Shown piece after piece: positions 21,736 to 34,200 of a stretch of 64,000 nt of DNA. Below the pieces are notes generated by a model. The model saw nothing but the letters and a program-made list of their open reading frames with translations, was not told the origin of the DNA and made no database searches. Numbering within the stretch: the first letter of the stretch is position 1; each line of letters begins with the position of its first letter. A program made the translations under genes and the position numbers. This DNA comes from Arenicola marina. Lineage: Eukaryota > Annelida > Polychaeta > Arenicolidae. The stretch lies in NCBI GenBank assembly GCA_964019135.1, contig OZ025265.1:20249143-20313142 (forward strand), written 5' to 3'.

Positions 21736-22054
21736 TTCTGGTGTCATTCTGGGGGCACACAACGTACAGCAGTATTCGTAGAACGGGTTTATCGAGGGAA
21801 AAAGAATACAGCGAGCCTGCACAGAAATACGACGGAGAGCGGGTCAATGGCAAAAAGAGCGTATTTTTGAGGTGACAAAGACGGGCGTATTTGCATAATC
21901 TCCCGTCCCCCTCCCCCCACTTTCGATCCTGACACATACCGCCACATCCGGAACCACATGTGCCTGTCATAACCGACGAAAGGAGGTTGATGGTGCTTGT
22001 CATGAGGGAGAGTCCAGTTTCGGTTTAAGTGCTACTAAAAAGCACCCTATGTAG

Positions 22055-22250
22055 TAGCGGATCCAGGGGAGGGGGAGGGGGCGCACCCCCCCCCCCTTTC
22101 GCTGGAAAATATGCGAATAAAGGCATGTGCCCCCCCCCCCCTTTCTCTTAAGATACCCCCCGCCCGGGTTAAAATTTGTCCCCCTGGGTAGTACTTAAAT
22201 AAATGGTGCCCCCCCCCCCCCCCTTTCGTAAATTTCTGGATCCGCCACTG
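22055..22250. repeat. poly-C rich repeat
   Basis: Three C runs of 10-15 bases are each followed by TTTCnnTnnA-like sequence, with GGATCC near both ends (GGATCCAGGGG and GGATCCGCC). It is likely a short inverted mobile repeat. Confidence 0.55.
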
Positions 22251-23349
22251 CTATAAAACACTTGTTTTATAAATTAAGTTTGAACCGTAACCCACAACGT
22301 ACTGCACCAGCGTCGGCTAAATGAAACGCAAGCGCACTTCACGAATAGATTACAGTAATGGTTTGGGAAACACTCGATAGAGGGCGTAGTGGCGCTTGTT
22401 CGTTCGGGTAAGTGGCGTCCATTAGTTGAGAGTGTTACCTCTCCGCGGGAATTCACCGCAATAAGTTACTCAACAACGGTTGTTTTACTGTTAAACTCTA
22501 ATTTAACTATTTGTCCATCATATAACAGTATACATTTGTGCAACATGGGGCTTTATATAGCTAAAAACGTGAGTTCCAAATTCGGCTCCTGTTCAAAATG
22601 GCTGCCTTAATGACACTTTCAATGCGTGTATTGAGCGGTTATGGCAATGCCAGAGGCGCCAGTGGCAGTGCGTTCGGCTTCGCTGACTGCGAGCGGCGAG
22701 TGCGAACAGTAGCAGCGCGGTGTGCAGGCCTACTGTGTACAATACACTGTACATTACATACAGTCTATGAATTACTAATTTTCTCCTTGTCTTCTAATCT
22801 TATACAAAATATTTCATGATAAACCTAAAAATCTGTTTATGCTTCAAGTTTCAACCAAACAAACAGCTACTTTGCCCTTGAACAGGCAACGCAGCAACAG
22901 AGTTTGGCTTTCTAACCTGAGTGTTGAGGCTGTTGTCCAGATAATTGAGGGGTTGGGGTGGGGGGGCAAGCTGGGGTCGTGTTCCCAGATCACAAAGAAT
23001 AACTTTAATTAATCCCAGTTAAACTTGCGATGAATTAAAATGAAAACTTTTCACATGTAGAGAAAAGGCTGATTGCATGATATAAATTGGTGATTTCCCG
23101 ATTCACAGTTATTTAATATTAAAATTCTCAGTTCATGATTAATGAAAATCTTTGATCATGATGGTAACGAATAATTAGCTTTTTCATTCCCAGTTCATGA
23201 AAGGAAAAGCTCATTCCCGACAAAATTCAGATAAACTTGAGATAAAAAGTTATTAATAACTGTTCAGATCATATTCATTAAACAAAAGAAAATCTTACAC
23301 TTATTTTACTGATAACTGCTGTTATAATCTTTAGTGGTGGTATCTGGTA

Positions 23350-24240
23350 GTACAGTGGTCTCCATTATACCACTCCTTACGTTATCCTAGCTACGCTGTA
23401 CATAGAACACTATTACATGTTAAAGCCCCTTTATTATGCGACTCCCTCTCTTATGCAACTTACAACTGACACTTCGGCTCGTTATACGATCAGCACATAA
23501 TTGAATCTCTTTGTTAACTTGCTGTGTGATGGCGCAGCATGGCAGTCAACCAGATTGGCTCTGAACAAATAACACATTGTGCTAATCTGACTGGTTGTTA
23601 AGGAGCAAACATCTAAGTGCGCTTCATTGTTATTTACACCTTTTGTGTACATGTTCACAATGGCTGGAAGATGCAAGCAAACTGTTTCACTTTGGAGCAG
23701 CGTGTTGATGCACAGAGCTGGAGAAACCATGATCAGCATAGCAGCTTTGTTAAACTGAATGCTGATGCTATCATGGATAAGTGGGCAGCTGATCAAGGAT
23801 AGAGAACTGCATCAAAGACTGAAGCTTAGAACAGTATTGTATGACAAGCTTAACAGACTGATGTTTGACTGATTTAGCACAGCACAGTGTAATAACCTTC
23901 CTCTGATGGGAAAGCTCTTACATTGCTCTTCTCACTGGACCTGTAGGCTTAGATGCTTCCAATGGGTGGCTGTACCGCTTCCAGCGACACCACAATATAA
24001 AAGCATCAGTGCTGAGTGGAGATTTGGCTGAAATTAACGCTGAGACAGTTGCTGATCGGTATCCGCGATATTTATGCAAAAACTGCCCATCTCTGGGCAT
24101 CCCTCTATTATATGACTCCCTCTGTTATAGTCTTTTCGGGCTGGCAGAACAGAAGTCACATAACATAATGTGGTCTGCAAGGGACCTTATCAAGCTGGCT
24201 CTGCATACAAACAGATATGTCAGATACAAATATAAAGTGT
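23350..24240 (+). pseudogene. decayed Tigger/pogo transposon
   Basis: Fragments of a CENP-B-type DNA-binding region are visible in broken frames. About 23668 reads KMQANCFTLEQRVDAQSW, the start of the first HTH. About 23952 reads ASNGWLYRFQRHHNIKASVL, the recognition end of the second HTH. Stops and frame changes separate them and no DDE part remains. The left end near 23352 (CAGTGGTCTCCATTATACCA) resembles a pogo-type terminal repeat. I could not find its mate. Confidence 0.65.
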
Positions 24241-24794
24241 AAATGAAACAAGCATATACGCTTGTATCCTTTCAATACTTATTTATAGACCTCCTGTAAT
24301 TAGTTGTATCATGCTTTACTCATTTAAGTGACTTTCGTGTTGAACTTGACCTGATTTATGCCACACTTTGATAGAGATAGATAAATGTCTGGAAGCCAAA
24401 GAGCTTATATGTTATCTACATCCATTACACAATACTTTTTCTGGTTTATAAATAACTTTATGGTTTATATATAACCAGTAAAAAAAGAATAATTTGTGCT
24501 GGTCAAGGGGGTTGGTTTTGAATAACTACCTATCGGTATATGCAGAATTGTAGCATTTAGACCATTTAATATAATCTATTGTGCTGTTACTGATTATTAT
24601 ACTATATCTTTCAAAGATTTTGTTGTAAATTTTGCACTTTCAGGTTATTGAACAGACTGGTGCCATTTAGTACAATATATTTAGCTGTCACTAACGATTA
24701 TACTATTTCTTTCAATGATTTTGTTTTAATTTTTCTGTTACCGATTATTATACTATTTTTTTCATTGATTTTGATCTTAATTTCGCTCGCGTAG
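24241..24794. other. 5' flank or intron of the zinc-finger gene
   Basis: AT-rich. It contains a tandem duplication of the segment ending GGTTATTGAACAGAC (see finding). A 5' UTR exon may lie further upstream but is not recognisable. Confidence 0.5.
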
Positions 24795-24829
24795 GTTATT
24801 GAACAGACCAGTGCCCCGGGTCCCCCATC

Positions 24830-25283
24830 ATGTTGCTGTGCGGTGCCCTGGCAGAGATCTCGATGAAGGACTGGGACATCGTCCAATGGCACTGCCTCGT
24901 GTGCCGCAAGCGCTGCCCCTCCTTTGTGGAGCTCAGCCACCACATCAAGCTGCACCGCAAGCAGGACAGCGTGATGACGCTGGAGTTTGGCGACATGCTG
25001 CTGCCGCCCACCTTCGACGTGGAGAGCAAGGGCGAGGTGCACATGCCCCTGGACGCCTTCCTGGGCAGCTACCAGTGCGAGAACGCCGACCTCGTCCTCA
25101 CCAACGTCCGCGACCGGAGACGCCGCGACGAGGATGAACTCCTCACGCTGACTGGTGGCGTCGGCAAGCGGAAGAAAAAGAAACGGGGGAGGAAGCCCAA
25201 GGGACAGCCACAGGAGGAGGAGGGGGAGGAAGAGGAGGATGATGAACCTGTCATATCTGCCGTCGAAAGCCCCTTGAAAAGAG
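24830..25283 (+). CDS. zinc-finger gene exon 1 (coding)
   Basis: It carries finger 1 (CLVCRKRCPSF...HHIKLH), then KKKKRGRKPKG, an AT-hook-like basic patch, and a glutamate-rich run. The donor AGAG|GTAAAA leaves phase 1. Confidence 0.82.
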
Positions 25284-28200
25284 GTAAAACATAGAGCTCG
25301 GCTCGGTAGCTCAGTGGGTTAGAGCGCTCCCCTTGAGTGCTCTGGCCACCTGAGAGCCTAACGGCGCGTGGATCGGTGGTTCGCGCCCCGCTGTGGCCAT
25401 ATCTGTGTGGTCGCAGGATAAAGATCCCATGTCCTTCTTCGTAAAGAGTAGGGGGTTACACCCGGGGACATGGCTCCACTCTCCCTTCCTTCTCCCATTG
25501 ACGCGATATGACCAAAAGTTGGAGAAGCATCACGAATATACCAAGCAACCAACCAAATAGTTGTATTTCCATCATCAAATAATATGCCGTCAACTCTGGT
25601 TATCTTGCATTTCATTATTATTCATAGTGAACACGCGGTCGAGAACCGGGACGAGATCTGCTGACGAGTCTGTGGAGCCAATCACCAAACGGATCAAACA
25701 AGAAGATGCACCAGGGAAAGAAAACGAGCCGGCCAAAAATGATTCACCAACAGAGGAGAACACTAGTGCAGAGCAAGAATCACCGTCAAAGGTGCAGGAG
25801 AAAGAAGATGCAAGGTGCGTTTAATTGTTGCTTCTTTCTATGGCGTCACCTTTGTCCATCAGAGGTCAGTCACCCTGTGGCCTTGTTGGAAGCGTGTTTG
25901 GCAATTCTCTGCTAGGGCAGCCCAAGCGAATGTGGGGGGCGAAAGTGAAATGAAATGTTAAGAAATCTTGTCGCATCAAATGGTAATGAAAAGAAAGCGG
26001 ATGTACATATATAGAAATATTGTTGCAATAATGATGTTGTTGCATGTGCATCCATTTTCTGAAAGTTCTCTTATTTTTGTCCTTTTCAGTTTCCCTTGTA
26101 ACCAATGCGACTACACTTGTCGGAGTCACAACGATATTCATGTCCACCTATTCAAGCATAAAGACGAGAGCATGCAAGCCAAGTGCCCCTTCTGTAAGAA
26201 CACAGTCTCCTTCTACCGACTCAAGAAAGGCCAGGACCTCAAGACCTCCGCACTTGCGAATACGCCGAAATCTCCGCCAGTTGGCGCGGGGGACGCGGAG
26301 AAAGCCTCGGAGAGGGAACCAACGGGATCAAGTCCGGCTAAGACGTCCCTCGGTGACCATGACTACCGATCCAGCGTTCCCGACACGCCGAAGACACGTG
26401 CGCCACCCAGAAAGAGCGATGAGGCGGACACCTCGATGGCGAGGTTTGTGAATTTACATATTTCTCGTAACATGTATACCGTAATTTCGCCCCTTTTTTT
26501 CCTCGCGTCGGAGGGGTGCGACTTATATATATGAACCAGCTTTTCTCTCGGGATCCCCCCCAACCCGGCTACCCCTCCCCCGGTCTACCGTCCAGCGTCC
26601 CCGCCTATCATAATACTAGGCGGGGAATGAATGAAGCCAATTACTCCGGCGCCGGTAGTGGAAATAATAATAACGACATGTTGTCGCTCTGGTTGAGAGG
26701 TAGCGCACGGGACTACAGAGCACTACGTTGAGGGTTCGAACCCCACCTGTGCCTGGGGCCGTGTAAGCCACCCATCTCATCGTATCCGGGGTTTATTGGC
26801 CGGATTTAGCTTTACGGTACACAAGTGGCTTAAAACATCGGCCATCCCTATTTGTGTCACATAGCGGTACCCTTTGGAGATTAGTCTGTGGGGCGCCGAA
26901 CGCAAGTTTGACAGACCCGAGTTAGATACATGTGTGCACAGAGGAGACCTATAACTACACTCCCATTTTTACGGAATGGGTACGTGTCGACGCTATCGTC
27001 TAAGTCTGTTCTCCGTACTCTTCTGGGGGCCGGCCCGGTAGCTCAATGGGTTAGACGGTTCGCCTTGGGTGCTCTGGCCACCTGAGAGCTGTGGCCATGT
27101 CTGTGTGGGCGCAGGATTAAAATTCCGCCCTTCTTCGCAAAGAGTAGGGGGTTACCCCCGGTGACATGGCTCCCCTCTCTCTTCCTTCTCACATTGACGC
27201 GATGTGACCAAAAGTGGTTAAAGCATCCTGAATATACAACCAACCAACAACCAACCGTACTCTTCTGGTTCCACTAATTAATATGTCCCTTTTGCATGAT
27301 TTCGCTAATTTGACTTTGTGCTATATGGACTTACTTTTTCTCTTTCAGAGTTGAGGAGATTGAAAAAGAGGCACGCGTTGAGAAAGTGAAAAGGAGGTAT
27401 AAATTTACATTCTTTTGTCTTGGGCGGTGTAGTGCATTATTAAATGCTATGAGAGCGTGGATGGTCTACCATGAAGCTAGCTTCACCGCATCGAATGTCT
27501 TTGTACAAAAGCGATTTATGTGTCATCTTGGTGTCTAAGACAGTATAATGGCGAGATCAAGCGTCCCGGAGCCGTATTCATAATCCCCTCTTTAAAGCAC
27601 TATATTCCGTAATTGTTTGTATTACCAAACTCTTCTCCATGTCAAATAAGTACATTTTGTTTTAAATTTAAATCCTGACATTCAGCGGGCTATCCGGAGA
27701 GAAGCATTTTGGTCAACGGAGCAGAAGTTGGTGGCCGGCTTTATATCCCTGCGCGCCTGTTCGCAGTTAGCTATTTTGTGTGTGATGTCGACCGCGGCTC
27801 GCTATCACGTCCGCGCGCGATATAAATAAACCGCGGAGTTCTATGTTGAAATGTTTGTTTTACAGACTCAAGGAGATATAAAACATTTGCATCATAAATT
27901 TTGAGATACTTTAAGTCTTCATTCTTAAATATAAAAAATCTAAGATGGCGCATGTAAGTATAATGCTTTAAGTTACACAAGAAAAGTGCATTATCATCGT
28001 AGCCTCACCAGCTCTTCGTGGTGGAGCTCATGATTAAGAAATCATTTTCAATATAATTTTAGCGCTTTCTCAATTTAAAAAATCCACTTCTTGTGTGACG
28101 CTAAGTCTAGTGGCGTAGCCTAAGAGGCGATTATGAATACGGCCCTTGGCCTTCGTAAATCATTTGAGATAATGCGTCATACTCTGAAGGGTGGATATCA

Positions 28201-31200
28201 AAAGAGTGGAAATATCAGAGTATTCTGCCTAGAGGTCTGCGATGTTAATCTAGCCTTTTGAAATCTAACCCCTATTCTCAAAGTTAGAAATGTTTTAGTA
28301 TCCTTATGGTCATCGTCTTTACTTGGGTTTGATAAACTGAAATCCTTATTTGCCTTTTCTTTCTGGCGTCACCCCGTGGCCTAGTTAGTAGGTAGCGCGA
28401 TTCTTTTGCCCAGTGTACTCTGCTAGGCCAGCCCAAGCGGCCGGTGCGTGGTTCGAACCCTACTGGTGCAAATGTCTTGTGTGCATCATAAACACCCCGT
28501 GTTTTTATGGGAAAGAATCGCAAACAGTTGGGAAGTTTGGGGTTAATTCCGGAGACTTGGCTTCTCTCCAGCTTGACCATTGTCGCGATATGACCAATCA
28601 ATGACTTTTCTTTTCTGTTCTGTCAGCTACAAGTGCTTGAAGTGTGACTGGGCCTCTGAACATCACTACAGCTACCATCGCCACCTGTTCTGCCACGTCG
28701 AGGGCGATCCGCAGCTGTCTCAAGTCGAGTGCACCCACTGCACCAAGACGGTACAAAACTGAGTCTAAACCGCTGGGTGGATCAGCGCTTTCTTAGTCTG
28801 TGGCGAGAGCGTGGTTTGTCTGTATATTGTAATCCAACCGAGTGCACCCACTGCACCAAGACTTTATGAAACCGAGGCGAAACCACTGAATGGATCGGCG
28901 CTTTCTGAGTCTCTGTCTCTGTAATCACTGACGAGCTTGTGATCAGTTGTAATCACTTATGACGAGGTCGTGATCCATTGTAATCACTATGACGAGCTCG
29001 TGATCAATTGTAATCACTATGACGAGCTCGTGACCCGTCTGTACACTGTAATCTTTGTCGGTGTACGGTGTACATAGTGATTGTTCAGGCATGATTATGA
29101 AGTTCCAATGTGATTTTACCCCGACAGATGACGATGCAGCTAGGGCGGGTGGACTACGGGTCTGGCAAGCAGGACTGTCCCCTCTGTGACTTCTTGAACA
29201 AGACTGTCCGTCAACTGCGAGCTCACTTGATGGAAGTCCACGGCATGCAGCACAGAGCCAACCAGAACGTGTACATGTGAGTACATGTAGTCGCCTCTTG
29301 GCCAGGTGGGGCCGGCCCGATAGCTCAGTGGGCTAGAGCGCTCGCATTGAGTGCTCTGGCCATCTGAGAGCCTATCGGCACGTTGGTCGGTGGTTCGAGC
29401 CCCGCTGTTGCCATGTCTGTGGTCGCCGGATAAAGATCCAATGTCCTTCTTCGCAAAGAGTAGGGGGTTACCCCCCGGGGACATGGCTCCACTCTCGCTT
29501 CCTTCTTCCATTGACGCGATATGACCAAAAGTGGTTAAAGCGTCCTGAATATACAAGCAACTTTGGCAGGGCGCCTCCCTAGTCTCGTCGGTAAGCAGGC
29601 TGGGCTGCAGACCAATATGGTATTCCAGCTAATGAGCCATTTTGCGCCTTTGTCTCGTGTCAACCTCAGCAGGTTGACTATAAAGGACACCCATCGTCTT
29701 TTGATTTGATGACCAGGATCTAAGTGACCCGGAAATGGTTAAAACTACCTGTCTGTGTATGTTTCTACAATACCGTGCTGAGAAAGTACTCTAAATTGTG
29801 GAATAATTGCTAGTCCTTTCAAATTATTGGATAATTAAATGGTTACATAATAACAAGTAATGTAATTGATATATACATCTACTATAATGATAAATATATG
29901 TAATATAATGCTAAATGCTGTACTATAATGCTAAATATGTTACTGCAATGATAAATAGTGTACTTGAATGATAAATAGTGTACTATAGTGATAAATAGTG
30001 TACTAGAATGATAAATAGTGTACTAGAATGATAAATACATGTACTATAATGCTCTTGGTAGATGTCGGGGCTGCCAGTTCAGCGCCTTCGACCCGGAGAA
30101 GGTGGCTCACCACATCAGCGCGGAGCATGACGGGATCATTGTGCTGGACGACGACCCGATGCCGCTGTCGGTGGCCAAGACCAGCGAGGGGGAGCTGGAG
30201 GGGGAGGAGGGTGAGGCAGGGGACCAGGACGGCAAGTGAGTCACACAGCGTATACAGAGCAACCTGGAACCCGTGCCTGTGGGCAAGGGCGCTGCTTTAT
30301 AGTCATTCTACAGTGGAACCCGTGCCTGTGGGCAAGGGCGCTGCTTTATAGTCATTCTACAGTGGAACCCGTGCCTGCGGGCAAGGGCGCTGCTTTATAG
30401 TCATTCTACAGTGGAACCCGTGCCTGTGGGCAAGGGCGCTGCTTTATAGTCATTCTACAGTGGAACCCGTGCCTGCCTGCGGGCAATGGCGGTGCTTTAC
30501 AGTCATTCTACAGTGGAACCCGTGCCTGTGGGCAAGGGCGCTGCTTTATAGTCATTCTACAGTGGAACCCGTGCCTGTGGGCAAGGGCGCTGCTTTATAG
30601 TCATTCTACAGTGGAACCCGTGCCTGCGGGCAAGGGCGCTGCTTTATAGTCATTCTACAGTGGAACCCGTGCCTGCGGGCAAGGGCGCTGCTTTATAGTC
30701 ATTCTACAGTGGAACCCGTGCCTGCCTGCGGGCAATGGCGGTGCTTTACAGTCATTCTACAGTGGAACCCGTGCCTGCGGGCAAGGGCGCTGCTTTATAG
30801 TCATTCTACAGTGGAACCCGTGCCTGCCTGCGGGCAATGGCGGTGCTTTATAGTCATTCTACAGTGGAACCCGTGCCTGTGGGCAACGGCGCTGCTTTAT
30901 AGTCATTCTACAGTGGAACCCGTGCCTGCCTGCGGGCAATGGCGCTGTTTTATAGTCATTCTACAGTGGAACCCGTGCCTGTGGGCAATGGCGCTGCTTT
31001 ATAGTCATTCTACAGTGAAACCCGTGCCTGCCTGCGGGCAATGGCGGTGCTTTATAGTCATTCTACAGTGGAACCCGTGCCTGTGGGCAAGGGCGCTGCT
31101 TTATAGTCATCCTACAGTGGAACCCGTGCCTGTGGGCAAGGGCGCTGCTTTATAGTCATTCTACAGTGGAACCCGTGCCTGTGGGCAATGGCGCTGCTTT

Positions 31201-34200
31201 ATAGTCATTCCACAGTGGAACCCGTGCCTGTGGGCAAGGGCGCTGCTTTATAGTCATTCTACAGTGGAACCCGTGCCTGTGGGCAAGGGCGCTGCTTTAT
31301 AGTCATTCTACAGTGGAACCCGTGCCTGTGGGCAATGGCGCTGCTTTATAGTCATTCTACAGTGGAACCCGTGCCTGTGGGCAATGGCGCTGCTTTATAG
31401 TCCTTCTACAGTGGAACCCGTGCCTGTGGGCAAGGGCGCTGCTTTATAGTCATTCTACAGTGGAACCCGTGCCTGCGGGCAAGGGCGCTGCTTTACAGTC
31501 ATTCTACAGTGAAACCCGTGCCTGCCTGCGGGCAATGGCGGTGCTTTATAGTCATTCTACAGTGGAACCCGTGCCTGTGGGCAATGGCGCTGCTTTATAG
31601 TCATTCCACAGTGGAACCCGTGCCTGTGGGCAAGGGCGCTGCTTTATAGTCATTCTACAGTGGAACCCGTGCCTGTGGGCAAGGGCGCTGCTTTATAGTC
31701 ATTCTACAGTGGAACCCGTGCCTGTGGGCAATGGCGCTGCTTTATAGTCATTCTACAGTGGAACCCGTGCCTGTGGGCAATGGCGCTGCTTTATAGTCCT
31801 TCTACAGTGGAACCCGTGCCTGTGGGCAAGGGCGCTGCTTTATAGTCATTCTACAGTGGAACCCGTGCCTGTGGGCAATGGCGCTGCTTTATAGTCCTTC
31901 TACAGTGGAACCCGTGCCTGTGGGCAAGGGCGCTGCTTTATAGTCATCCTACAGTGGAACCCGTGCCTGTGGGCAAGGGCGCTGCTTTATAGTCATTCTA
32001 CAGTGGAACCCGTGCCTGTGGGCAAGGGCGCTGCTTTATAGTCATTCTACAGTGGAACCCGTGCCTGTGGGCAAGGGCGCTGCTTTATAGTCATTCTACA
32101 GTGGAACCCGTGCCTGTGGGCAATGGCGCTGCTTTATAGTCATTCTACAGTGGAACCCGTGCCTGTGGGCAATGGCGCTGCTTTATAGTCATTCTACAGT
32201 GGAACCCGTGCCTGTGGGCAATGGCGCTGCTTTATAGTCCTTCTACAGTGGAACCCGTGCCTGCGGGCAAGGGCGCTGCTTTATAGTCCTTCTACAGTGG
32301 AACCCGTGCCTGTGGGCAAGGGCGCTGCTTTATAGTCATTCTACAGTGGAACCCGTGCCTGTGGGCAATGGCGCTGCTTTATAGTCCTTCTACAGTGGAA
32401 CCCGTGCCTGTGGGCAAGGGCGCTGCTTTATAGTCATTCTACAGTGGAACCCATGCCTGTGGGCAATGGCGCTGCTTTATAGTCCTTCTACAGTGGAACC
32501 CGTGCCTGTGGGCAATGGCGCTGCTTTATAGTCATTCTACAGTGGAACCCGTGCCTGTGGGCAATGGCGCTGCTTTATAGTCATTCTACAGTGGAACCCG
32601 TGCCTGTGGGCAATGGCGCTGCTTTATAGTCATTCTACAGTGGAACCCGTGCCTGTGGGCAATGGCGCTGCTTTATAGTCCTTCTACAGTGGAACCCGTG
32701 CCTGCGGGCAAGGGCGCTGCTTTATAGTCCTTCTACAGTGGAACCCGTGCCTGCGGGCAAGGGCGCTGCTTTATAGTCATTCTACAGTGGAACCCGTGCC
32801 TGTGGGCAATGGCGCTGCTTTATAGTCCTTCTACAGTGGAACCCGTGCCTGTGGGCAAGGGCGCTGCTTTATAGTCATTCTACAGTGGAACCCGTGCCTG
32901 TGGGCAATGGCGCTGCTTTATAGTCCTTCTACAGTGGAACCCGTGCCTGTGGGCAATGGCGCTGCTTTATAGTCCTTCTACAGTGGAACCCGTGCCTGTG
33001 GGCAATGGCGCTGCTTTATAGTCATTCTACAGTGGAACCCGTGCCTGTGGGCAATGGCGCTGCTTTATAGTCCTTCTACAGTGGAACCCGTGCCTGCGGG
33101 CAAGGGCGCTGCTTTATAGTCATTCTACAGTGGAACCCGTGCCTGTGGGCAAGGGCGCTGCTTTATAGTCACTCTACAGTGGAACCCGTGCCTGCGGGCA
33201 AGGGCGCTGCTTTATAGTCCTTCTACAGTGGAACCCGTGCCTGTGGGCACGGGCGCTGCTTTATAGTCATTCTACAGTGGAACCCGTGCCTGCGGGCAAG
33301 GGCGCTGCTTTATAGTCATTCTACAGTGGAACCCGTGCCTGTGGGCAAGGGCGCTGCTTTATAGTCATTCTACAGTGAAACCCGTGCCTGTGGGCAACGG
33401 CGCTGCTTTATAGTCATTCTACAGTGGAACCCGTGCCTGTGGGCAACGGCGCTGCTTTATAGTCATTCTACAGTGGAACCCGTGCCTGTGGGCAAGGGCG
33501 CTGCTTTATAGTCATTCTACAGTGGAACCCGTGCCTGTGGGCAACGGCGCTGCTTTATAGTCATTCTACAGTGGAACCCGTGCCTGTGGGCAACGGCGCT
33601 GCTTTATAGTCATTCTACAGTGGAACCCGTGCCTGTGGGCAAGGGCGCTGCTTTATAGTCATTCTACAGTAGAACCCGTGCCTGCGGGCAATGGCGCTGC
33701 TTTATAGTCATTCTACAGTGGAACCCGTGCCTGTGGGCAATGGCGCTGCTTTATAGTCATTCTACAGTGGAACCCGTGCCTGCGGGCAAGGGCGCTGCTT
33801 TATAGTCATTCTACAGTGGAACCCGTGCCTGTGGGCAATGGCGCTGCTTTATAGTCATTCTACAGTGGAACCCGTGCCTGCGGGCAAGGGCGCTGCTTTA
33901 TAGTCATTCTACAGTGGAACTCGTGCCTACGGGCAAGGGCGCTGCTTTATAGTCATTCTACAGTGGAACCCGTGCCTGCGGGCAAGGGCGCTGCTTTATA
34001 GTCATTCTACAGTGGAACCCGTGCCTGTGGGCAAGGGCGCTGCTTTATAGTCACTCTACAGTGAAACCCGTGCCTGTGGGCAATGGCGCAGCTTTATAGT
34101 CATTCTACAGTGGAACCCGTGCCTGTGGGCAAGGGCGCTGCTTTATAGTCATTCTACAGTGGAACCCGTGCCTGTGGGCAATGGCGCTGCTTTATAGTCA

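Larger units (their letters stand above)
20215..23340. other. non-coding stretch with homopolymer-rich repeats
   Basis: No supported gene. It contains a dispersed-repeat copy near 21590-21735 and a cluster of poly-C tracts near 22085-22225. Confidence 0.5.

Noticed and set aside
25295-25390. Functional tRNA genes at SINE heads
   Set aside because: The A and B boxes are present, but the acceptor stems do not close and the same 150-bp non-tRNA body follows each copy.
30709-31155. 148-codon ORF within the 49-bp array
   Set aside because: It is an artefact of the minisatellite inside an intron. Flanking exons splice across it in phase.
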